A DNA stretch of 10,689 nucleotides from positions 1-10,689 of the forward strand of contig PXSE01000060.1 of NCBI GenBank assembly GCA_003022905.1, written 5' to 3'. The translations under genes were made by a program, and so were the position numbers. This DNA is from Halobacteriales archaeon QS_9_68_42. Its GTDB lineage: Archaea; Halobacteriota; Halobacteria; Halobacteriales; Haloarculaceae. Positions 6,368 to 10,689 of the stretch are shown in pieces (position 1 is the stretch's first letter; each line of letters begins with the position of its first letter). The notes beneath the pieces were generated by a model. It had not been told where the DNA came from. It worked only from the letters and a program-made list of their open reading frames with translations, and made no database searches.

Positions 6368-7071
6368 AGCGGGAACCGCTCGCGGAGGCCGCCCGACTCC
6401 TCGCCCTCCACCGAGATGTCCATCGTGGCCGCGAGCACGTCGCCGACGACCGCCCGTGCCTCGGTTTGGGTTTCGACGGCCGGCGCCTCGGCCTTGAGGG
6501 CCGGAACCACGGCGTCGGCGTCCGGATGGCCGTCAGTCCGGGTGACGACGGTCGCGGTCGGGTTAACGCCGATATCGACCAGCCTGTCGCGGGCCCGGGG
6601 GAGGGCGTCCCTCGCGCGAGCGGCGTCGGCGACGACGGCCACGGCGTCGGCCGCCGAGACGGCCGCGACCGCCTGGTTGGCCGCAACCGGCGGGACGTCG
6701 AGGAGGACGTGGTCGAAGGCCCGCCCGGCCTCGGCGATGCGGTCCTCGAATGCCTCGGCGGCCTCGGGCGTCTTCGCGCGGGCCAGGCGCTCGAAGGGCG
6801 CCCGCGCGGGACAGACCGCCAGTCGTCCGGCCGCCTCGAGTCTGCGGTCGAGGAGGCCCGCCTCCAGCGGCCGGTCCTCGAGACAGAGCACGGTCATGTC
6901 CGGGTCGATGCGGCCCGGGGTGTGGTCGGCCAGCCCCTGTGTGGCGTAGGCGGCGTCCAGCACCGCAACGTCGCGGCCGTCGCGGGCCAGGAGCGCCGCG
7001 GTCTCCAGCGTCAGTCGGGTCGTCCCGACGCCGCCAGCGGCGCCGACGAACGCGAGCGTGTCGTTGGACAT
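6364..7071 (-). CDS. MinD/ParA-like protein without Walker A lysines
   Basis: The 235-residue protein has the fold pattern of MinD/ParA/CpaE deviant Walker ATPases, which position cell components at membranes or on the nucleoid. The P-loop region reads GAAGGVGTTRLTLE (residues 10-23). Where MinD has KGGVGKTT, this has AGGVGTTR, so both the signature lysine (A12) and the catalytic P-loop lysine (T17) are absent. The switch I-like segment VAVLDAAYATQGL (35-47) and switch II-like FDHVLLDVPP (119-128, Asp125) are kept. The C-terminus (GGLRERFPL) is only weakly like a membrane-targeting helix. It may bind nucleotide poorly or not hydrolyse it. The start at 7071 directly precedes the first beta strand and has a TATA box 27 bases upstream; the frame continuing to 7662 lies antisense to the methyltransferase. 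Confidence 0.88.
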   Translation of the reverse strand: MSNDTLAFVGAAGGVGTTRLTLETAALLARDGRDVAVLDAAYATQGLADHTPGRIDPDMTVLCLEDRPLEAGLLDRRLEAAGRLAVCPARAPFERLARAKTPEAAEAFEDRIAEAGRAFDHVLLDVPPVAANQAVAAVSAADAVAVVADAARARDALPRARDRLVDIGVNPTATVVTRTDGHPDADAVVPALKAEAPAVETQTEARAVVGDVLAATMDISVEGEESGGLRERFPL

Positions 7072-7092
7072 GGGATGTTTGCACCGCTTTTC

Positions 7093-7103
7093 GGATAAAA
7101 AGA
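7093..7103 (-). promoter_or_regulatory. TATA box of the MinD-like gene
   Basis: On the minus strand TCTTTTTATCC is centred about 27 bases before the ATG at 7071, giving a leaderless-type promoter. It is the only AT-rich run in the 102-base divergent region apart from a weaker element (7141-7149) that serves the methyltransferase. Confidence 0.65.
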
Positions 7104-7140
7104 TGTTGGCCCGCCGCCGCTTCCCGTCGACCGAACACGC

Positions 7141-7149
7141 ATACCATTT
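7141..7149 (+). promoter_or_regulatory. Weak TATA-like element of the methyltransferase gene
   Basis: ATACCATTT is centred about 29 bases before the ATG at 7174. Spacing fits a leaderless archaeal promoter, but the match is weak. Confidence 0.4.
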
Positions 7150-7173
7150 GACTGTGGAGGGCGTGCAACCGGT

Positions 7174-7716
7174 ATGGACCCCGCCGAGAACCACCGGCGT
7201 TGGGCGGAGCGATCCGGCGAGTTCTCGCCCGACTACTACGCCGAGCTCGGGCCGAACGAGGTGAGCGAGACCCTCGGCGACGTCCTCGACCACTACGTCG
7301 CCTCGGACGCCGAAATCCTCGAATTGGGCTGTGGCTCCGGGCGACACCTCGCGTACCTCCACGACCGCGGCTTCGGGAACCTCACCGGCATCGACATCAA
7401 CGACGACTCCTTCGACGTCATGGCCGAACACTACCCGGCGCTCGCGGAGACGGGGACCTTCCGCGTCGGCCCCATCGAGGAGTTCCTCCCCGACGTTGCC
7501 GACGACGCCTTCGACGTCGTCTACTCCGTGGAGACCCTCCAGCACGTCCACCCGGACGACGAGTGGGTCTTCGAGGAGGTCGTCCGCGCGACGGGGGACC
7601 TCCTCGTGACGGCCGAGAACGAGGGCAACAGTCCACGTCGGGGCCACGAGAGGATGGCACAATTGTTACGGGACCCGAGCGCACGGGACACGGTGCGCGT
7701 CTTCCGGGCGGTTTAG
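7174..7716 (+). CDS. Class I SAM-dependent methyltransferase, short
   Basis: Transfers a methyl group from S-adenosylmethionine to an unknown acceptor. Motif I is clear at residues 48-57 (ILELGCGSGR). The acidic residue that binds the ribose is D74 in GIDIN, and a motif IV-like stretch is FDVVYSVETLQHVHPDDE. At 180 residues it is near the lower limit for the family. After the strand DLLVTAENEGNSP only about 30 residues remain before the end (RDTVRVFRAV), leaving little room for the last two beta strands, so an internal shortening is possible. The start at 7174 is supported by the spacing to a weak TATA element and by lying divergent from the MinD-like gene. Its stop lies one base from the stop of the convergent HIT gene. 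The substrate cannot be inferred. Confidence 0.88.
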   Translation: MDPAENHRRWAERSGEFSPDYYAELGPNEVSETLGDVLDHYVASDAEILELGCGSGRHLAYLHDRGFGNLTGIDINDDSFDVMAEHYPALAETGTFRVGPIEEFLPDVADDAFDVVYSVETLQHVHPDDEWVFEEVVRATGDLLVTAENEGNSPRRGHERMAQLLRDPSARDTVRVFRAV

Positions 7717-7717
7717 C

Positions 7718-8137
7718 TCAGTCCCGGATCGACGCCTCGATTTCGTCCATTTCCCCGTCTGAGAGGTCCGGCCGCTCGCCCGCGATGGCGTGTATGGGTC
7801 CGCCACCGTCGCCCTCGAACCGCGGGACGATGTGGACGTGGAGGTGCGGCACCTCTTGGCCGGCGGCGGGGCCGTCGTTGACCGCGATGGTGTGGCCGTC
7901 GGCGTCGACGGCGTCCTCGGTTCGGGGCACCAGCTCGTGGACCGTCTCGAACACCGATGCCGACAGACCTGCGGGCACCTCGCGCACGAACTGGTGGTGG
8001 GCCTTCGGAACGACGAGCGTGTGGCCGGCCGACAGCGGGTTCGCGTCCAGGAACGCCATGACCGCCTCGTCCTCGTGGACGGTTCGTGAGGGGATGTCCC
8101 CGTCGACGATGCTACAGAAGATGCAGTCCTCGCTCAT
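7718..8137 (-). CDS. HIT family hydrolase (histidine triad)
   Basis: HIT proteins are dimeric nucleotide-binding hydrolases or transferases acting on nucleoside phosphoramidates or dinucleotides such as Ap4A. The 139-residue length is typical. The catalytic histidine triad HLHVHIVPRF is at residues 98-107 (H98, H100, H102). CIFC (C5, C8) with H47 and H98 would form the structural zinc site seen in many bacterial and archaeal members. The segments DANPLSAGHTLVVPKAHH and GPAAGQEVPHLH are characteristic. The ATG at 8137 is right before CIFC. Upstream on the same strand lies the UDG-like gene, 30 bases away. A weak TATA-like run (ATTCTTTAG, minus strand, about 8159-8168) overlapping that gene's stop sits near -27. 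The exact substrate is unknown. Confidence 0.95.
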   Translation of the reverse strand: MSEDCIFCSIVDGDIPSRTVHEDEAVMAFLDANPLSAGHTLVVPKAHHQFVREVPAGLSASVFETVHELVPRTEDAVDADGHTIAVNDGPAAGQEVPHLHVHIVPRFEGDGGGPIHAIAGERPDLSDGEMDEIEASIRD

Positions 8138-8167
8138 GGCGAACGGACGGACGGCCCGCTAAAGAAT

Positions 8168-8734
8168 CTAGGGCGCACCCACGACCGACTCGAGTTCCCG
8201 TTCTATCGCCCGCTCGTACTCCGCCGGCTCGTAGCCGAGCCGCGAAATCCAGACGTCCTGGTAGGAGGGGTGGAGAATGGGCAACACGGGCGGCAGTTCG
8301 TCCGCCTCGATTGGGTCGAGGACGCTCTCGAGGAACCCGTCCAGTTCCCGGTCGGTCGCCGAGAGCAGCGACTCGGTCGCGTGCCGCCCCGTCGGGACGA
8401 TGCAGTCGGGCGCGACCGTCTCCAGTTCCGATAGGAGGTACGGCCGGCAGTTGACCCGCTCCTCGGGCGTCGGTTCCCGGTTCGAGCCTTCCTCGCCCAG
8501 CGGGAAGCACTTGACGGCATTGGTGAAGTATAGGTCGTCGGGGTCGTAGCCGAGGCGCTCGAAGAGGCCGCGTATCCGGCGGCCGCTGTGGCGGGAGGTG
8601 TAGGCCATTCCGGTGTGGTTGCCGCCCTGCCAGCGGTCGGCCTCGGGGTCGCCGGCGCCCGGCGCCTCGCCGACGACGACGAGCGTCGCCTCGAGGGACC
8701 CGACGCCCCACGAGATGCGCGGGGCGTTTAACCG
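8168..8734 (-). pseudogene. 5'-truncated uracil-DNA glycosylase-like gene (Fe-S family 4/5 type)
   Basis: UDGs excise uracil from DNA. The reading frame is open from 8734 down to 8168 and encodes RISWGVGSLEATLVVVGEAP, motif A GEAPG (8657-8671), TNAVKCFP, the second cysteine in ERVNCRP, and the HPS motif of ILHPSYQ. However, no ATG, GTG or TTG lies in frame before the ATG at 8608, and a stop sits at 8735-8737. Starting at 8608 gives 146 residues without motif A, so probably inactive. Family 4/5 UDGs hold a 4Fe-4S cluster with four cysteines; the two C-terminal ones are here (8507-8509, 8447-8449), but the N-terminal CxxC pair has no place upstream. An ATG at 8738 in another frame would join this frame if one base were lost near 8727-8731. 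Truncation, frameshift or sequencing error are all possible. Confidence 0.65.
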
Positions 8735-8777
8735 TCATAATACACGGTATACGTGTATCGCCACTATTAGCCGAACC

Positions 8778-8785
8778 CTTAACCC
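8778..8785 (+). promoter_or_regulatory. Weak TATA-like element for the 55-residue gene
   Basis: CCTTAACC is centred about 30 bases before the ATG at 8812, fitting a leaderless promoter. The stretch just upstream (8726-8770) is unusually AT-rich for this genome (TTTAACCGTCATAATACACGG) and may include further promoter sequence. Confidence 0.4.
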
Positions 8786-8811
8786 GTTCCGTCGGTTTCG
8801 AACGGTCGGGA

Positions 8812-8979
8812 ATGAGTAACACACAGGAGAACGCCGACCCCTCGGAGCGCCCCCCGGAGTCCCCGCTGGACTCCGACCGGTACGCACACCTCTCGCTGGA
8901 CGACGAGGTCGTCATCTACGACCGGGAACAGCCGGACATGTGGCTGCAGTCCGACTTCGTGGTCGAGATCGGGGCCTAA
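8812..8979 (+). CDS. Very small acidic haloarchaeal protein, 55 residues
   Basis: A short gene reading MSNTQENADPSERPPESPLD, then a compact conserved-looking core (DRYAHLSLDDEVVIYDRE, then QPDMWLQSDFVVEIGA), ending TAA at 8977-8979. The core pattern of Tyr, hydrophobic strands and a W(L/I)QSD motif resembles small acidic proteins found widely in haloarchaea, which I believe are classed as a DUF (DUF7331, from memory). It has no membrane segment or cysteine. The N-terminal 20 residues are low-complexity and probably disordered. A TATA-like element lies about 30 bases upstream. Function unknown. It is divergent from the truncated UDG gene and followed by an inverted-repeat region. Confidence 0.72.
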   Translation: MSNTQENADPSERPPESPLDSDRYAHLSLDDEVVIYDREQPDMWLQSDFVVEIGA

Positions 8980-8983
8980 TACT

Positions 8984-9055
8984 GATTACCGTATGTCATT
9001 ACCGGATCGACCGCACGCAGTCATGCGGTTGTACCGGTAAATAGTTACAGTAATC
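8984..9055. repeat. Nested inverted repeats in an intergenic region
   Basis: Three nested arm pairs share one centre. The outer pair is GATTAC (8984-8989) with GTAATC (9050-9055), the middle pair TTACCGG (8999-9005) with CCGGTAA (9034-9040), and the inner pair ACCGCA (9010-9015) with TGCGGT (9024-9029). The outer arms lie five bases after the stop of the 55-residue gene. The rest of the gap to 9171 holds no credible gene; it contains one further 12-base palindrome (CAGAACGTTCTG, 9084-9095). The structure could be a transcription terminator hairpin, an operator or the remnant of a small mobile repeat. Confidence 0.6.
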
Positions 9056-9171
9056 GCTATGAGACTGCCGGCCGTATCCATGTCAGAACGTTCTGGGGAG
9101 GGCGGGGTCCGGAATATCCACGGCCAATCGTCACGGAGCAGTGTTCGCTGGATTACGACCGGCGGAATTGG

Positions 9172-9408
9172 TCATTCCATCAGCGGGAGTACCGCGCCAA
9201 AGATGAGAGGCATAAAAAAGGCGACGGCGACGCCGAGCACCTCCAGTATCAGGAGGGCGCTGGCGAGCGTCTCCGGCATCGACGACACCACCGAGTGACC
9301 GGCGAGTTCGCCGACCACGCCGGCGGCGAACAGTCCGAGACCGGCCAGGAAGCCGGTCTTGGCGATTCTCGCGTGGTCGAGACTCCGCGGGTTCCGTCCG
9401 TGGCTCAT
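9172..9408 (-). CDS. Small two-helix membrane protein, 78 residues
   Basis: A polar N-terminus (MSHGRNPRSLDHARIAK) is followed by two hydrophobic segments, about residues 17-36 (TGFLAGLGLFAAGVVGELA) and 48-76 (LASALLILEVLGVAVAFFMP and on to LPLME). This predicts an integral membrane protein with both ends on the same side. The start at 9408 is preferred over an upstream in-frame ATG at 9468 because a TATA-like element lies about 28 bases before 9408, and the upstream extension overlaps the promoter of the divergent gene. No transporter or enzyme motif is visible, and I recognise no named family. It may form a functional pair with the divergent small membrane protein, but only position suggests this. 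Confidence 0.75.
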   Translation of the reverse strand: MSHGRNPRSLDHARIAKTGFLAGLGLFAAGVVGELAGHSVVSSMPETLASALLILEVLGVAVAFFMPLIFGAVLPLME

Positions 9409-9432
9409 GGGCCGCCGTTCCGGACTGTCGAG

Positions 9433-9441
9433 TGAAAACGT
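9433..9441 (-). promoter_or_regulatory. TATA-like element of the 78-residue membrane protein
   Basis: On the minus strand CGTTTTCAC (within 9431-9442) is about 28 bases before the ATG at 9408. It supports that start over the longer frame. Confidence 0.45.
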
Positions 9442-9458
9442 TCCGGTTCGCGGCCGGT

Positions 9459-9471
9459 CGAAAAGCATATG
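9459..9471 (+). promoter_or_regulatory. BRE/TATA element of the 75-residue membrane protein
   Basis: CGAAAAGCATATG combines a purine-rich BRE-like part (CGAAAA) with a TATA-like part, centred about 28 bases before the ATG at 9495. This indicates a leaderless start there and argues against the in-frame ATG at 9432, which lies upstream of the element. Confidence 0.55.
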
Positions 9472-9494
9472 CGGGCCACCGACGGAGAGGTGCC

Positions 9495-9722
9495 ATGCGC
9501 GAATTCCTCGTCTCGTCGCTCGAACTGCTCGCGTACCTCCTCACCACCGGGGTGCTCGCCGTCGCCGGCCTGTTCGCCGAACTTACGAGCCTCTCGTACT
9601 TCTCAGCGGGGAACCTGAAGTTCTCGATTTGGCTGGGCGTAATCGGCCTGGTCGCGCTGTACGCCGCCTTCTCGCTGGGTACCGAGAAGTTACTTCCCCG
9701 GCTCCGGGAACTGGCTGGCTAA
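9495..9722 (+). CDS. Small two-helix membrane protein, 75 residues
   Basis: Two hydrophobic segments are evident, about residues 6-30 (VSSLELLAYLLTTGVLAVAG) and 44-62 (SIWLGVIGLVALYAAFSLG), joined by a short loop (ELTSLSYFSAGNLKF), with a charged C-terminal tail (TEKLLPRLRELAG). It is probably an integral membrane protein of the haloarchaeal cell membrane; no conserved enzymatic residue is evident and I recognise no family. The start is chosen at 9495 from the BRE/TATA element 28 bases upstream. It is divergent from another two-helix protein and convergent with the 232-residue gene, with 9 bases between the stops. Confidence 0.75.
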   Translation: MREFLVSSLELLAYLLTTGVLAVAGLFAELTSLSYFSAGNLKFSIWLGVIGLVALYAAFSLGTEKLLPRLRELAG

Positions 9723-9731
9723 CCGGCGGCA

Positions 9732-10430
9732 TCAGTTCCGCGTCGGCTCCGATTCGCCGGCCGTCTCCTCATTGACCGGCGGCTCGTGGCCTTCGGCCGC
9801 CTCGGCAACGTCGGTCTCTTTCGGCGTGTCGACGTGCCACCGGTCGACCGCCGTCTCGTAGTCGGCCAGTTTGTTCGAGGTCCGCAGCTTCAGGTCGTCG
9901 TCATTGACGTTCACCTCGAAGACGTAGTCGTCGACCTCCGCACGCCGGAGGTTCGCGCTTATCAGTTCGTTGTCGAAGTAGTACGGGGACATCTGGGTCA
10001 TCACGTTTCTGTAGACGCCCCCCTCGACCTTCCGAACCGCCTTCCGGGTGGCGGAGTCGGCCGCACGCGCCACGTAGGTTATCGACGCCCGCCACTCGTC
10101 GACGGCCTTCTTTGGCGTCTCAAGGCTCTTGTAGGAGTCCGACAGCTTCTCGCCGGCGGTCCTGAGGTCCTCGTCCGGCGCCTTGCCGGCCTGCTCGCCC
10201 TCTCCCTCGGAGATACTGGCCTGTTCGGCGGTCTTCTCGCCCACGTCCTCCCGGAGCCGCTCGTCGGCCTTTGGCCGCCACTCGTCCCACTCCTCGAGAG
10301 CGGCCTCGTCGACGTCGAATCCCTCCTCGCCGAGATCCTTCAGTACACGCGTGATTCGCTCGCCGTGCTCGACGATATCCACCCAGCTTCCCCGCATCCT
10401 GAAGCCGGAGACGCTCTCTTCGACTTCCAT
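9732..10430 (-). CDS. Acidic uncharacterised haloarchaeal protein, 232 residues
   Basis: Begins [20 protein letters not shown], followed by a helical region ([17 protein letters not shown]) and an acidic linker ([20 protein letters not shown]). A conserved-looking core follows (about residues 90-195: [40 protein letters not shown]), then a disordered acidic tail ([20 protein letters not shown]). I believe this matches a family widespread in haloarchaea and known only by a DUF number (DUF5828, from memory). It has no membrane segment, cysteine pair or nucleotide-binding motif, so it is probably cytoplasmic. A TATA-like element about 28 bases upstream of 10430 supports the start. It lies divergent from upp, sharing a 91-base promoter region, which hints at co-regulation but not at function. 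Confidence 0.82.
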   Translation of the reverse strand: MEVEESVSGFRMRGSWVDIVEHGERITRVLKDLGEEGFDVDEAALEEWDEWRPKADERLREDVGEKTAEQASISEGEGEQAGKAPDEDLRTAGEKLSDSYKSLETPKKAVDEWRASITYVARAADSATRKAVRKVEGGVYRNVMTQMSPYYFDNELISANLRRAEVDDYVFEVNVNDDDLKLRTSNKLADYETAVDRWHVDTPKETDVAEAAEGHEPPVNEETAGESEPTRN

Positions 10431-10451
10431 TAGGACAGGGGTTGTGCGTCG

Positions 10452-10463
10452 ACGGACTTACGC
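10452..10463 (-). promoter_or_regulatory. TATA-like element of the 232-residue gene
   Basis: On the minus strand AAAGCGTAAGTC is centred about 28 bases before the ATG at 10430. The match is weak but the spacing fits. Confidence 0.4.
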
Positions 10464-10490
10464 TTTGTCGCCGCCTCGGGGAGCGAGTGG

Positions 10491-10511
10491 CTTTAAGCGG
10501 CCGGAGGCCGC
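10491..10511 (+). promoter_or_regulatory. upp TATA box overlapped by an inverted repeat
   Basis: CTTTAAGC (10491-10498) is centred 28 bases before the upp ATG at 10522. It overlaps the start of a perfect inverted repeat, GCGGCC-GGA-GGCCGC (10497-10511), which lies between the TATA box and the expected transcription start. A protein bound there would block initiation, so this is a plausible operator. Confidence 0.55.
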
Positions 10512-10521
10512 CCATCCCGGT

Positions 10522-10689
10522 ATGCCAATCGAGGACCGCGACGACGCTCACGTTATTACGCACGCGCTGGCGAAGCACACCATCTCGGAACTCCGGTCCG
10601 CCGAGACCGGCCAGGTGTCGTTCCGGGACGGCCTGGTCGAGTTGGGCCGGCTCTGTGGGTTCGAGATAATCGACGGCATGATGGAAACC
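10522..10689 (+). CDS. upp: Uracil phosphoribosyltransferase, 3'-partial
   Basis: Upp makes UMP from uracil and PRPP in pyrimidine salvage. Only the first 56 codons are in the window. They read [20 protein letters not shown], then a helix ([20 protein letters not shown]) and [16 protein letters not shown]. The stretch with a conserved R (phosphate-contact region), G(L/R)xxLGR and (Y/F)EI, matches the N-terminus of archaeal Upp proteins as I know them. The PRPP-binding loop expected near the C-terminus lies outside. The frame is open to the end. The ATG at 10522 is 28 bases after a good TATA box, so translation is probably leaderless. The neighbouring UDG-like and HIT genes also deal with uracil or nucleotides, but no operon links them. 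Confidence 0.85.
   Translation, partial: MPIEDRDDAHVITHALAKHTISELRSAETGQVSFRDGLVELGRLCGFEIIDGMMET

Noticed and set aside
7072..7662. N-terminal extension of the MinD-like protein to 7662
   Set aside because: It runs antisense through the methyltransferase and across a TATA box; the first beta strand and P-loop begin directly after the ATG at 7071.
8112..8915. Minus-strand open frame of 267 codons overlapping the UDG-like gene
   Set aside because: Out of frame with the recognisable UDG motifs and Arg-rich; only its ATG at 8738 is of interest as a possible original UDG start before a frameshift.
9059..9298. Plus-strand open frame in the repeat-rich gap
   Set aside because: It runs antisense into the 78-residue membrane protein, has no TATA element at proper spacing, and its translation has no recognisable pattern.
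1..10689. CRISPR arrays, tRNA or rRNA genes, transposases, defence systems
   Set aside because: No spaced direct repeats, cloverleaf-like sequence, transposase motifs or known defence domains were seen; the only mobile elements are the inteins.

Overview
The window comes from a halophilic archaeon (class Halobacteria). The evidence is a GC-rich sequence (about 70% in most genes), acidic Asp/Glu-rich proteins, an archaeal MCM helicase, a TFB-type initiation factor, archaeal TATA boxes, and many start codons lying 26-32 bases after a TATA-like element, which is the leaderless layout usual in haloarchaea. I cannot name the genus. I see no tRNA, rRNA, insertion sequence or CRISPR array. No stretch over 300 bases lacks a gene.

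Layout. 1-2935 is the 3' part of mcm, interrupted by two inteins: the C-terminal end of one that began upstream in the Walker A loop, and a complete 523-residue intein with a LAGLIDADG-type homing endonuclease just before the presensor-1 hairpin. A run of four small uncharacterised haloarchaeal proteins follows on the same strand (2935-4812, 84/112/223/182 residues). The first and third overlap their upstream neighbour; the second and fourth have their own TATA box. Next come a short, divergent TFB on the minus strand (4902-5696) and a divergently transcribed 165-residue protein (5870-6367), with two abutting perfect palindromes between them. A MinD/ParA-like protein lacking both Walker A lysines (6364-7071, minus) lies divergent to a small SAM-dependent methyltransferase (7174-7716). 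A HIT hydrolase (7718-8137, minus) and a 5'-truncated uracil-DNA glycosylase-like gene (8168-8734, minus) follow. A 55-residue acidic protein (8812-8979), an intergenic stretch rich in inverted repeats, two divergent two-helix membrane proteins, a 232-residue acidic protein (9732-10430, minus) and the first 56 codons of upp (from 10522) complete the window.

Functionally this is a chromosomal housekeeping neighbourhood: replication (mcm), transcription initiation (TFB), possible positioning or scaffolding (MinD-like), base repair and nucleotide salvage (UDG-like, upp, HIT). From memory, mcm and a minD gene also lie close together in Haloferax volcanii, so part of this order may be conserved; I could not check that. 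I see no obvious new multi-gene defence or mobile system. The most unusual items are the intein-linked composition shift in mcm, the TFB apparently missing its B-reader/B-linker segment, the lysine-less MinD-like protein, the truncated UDG, and the palindromic intergenic elements.
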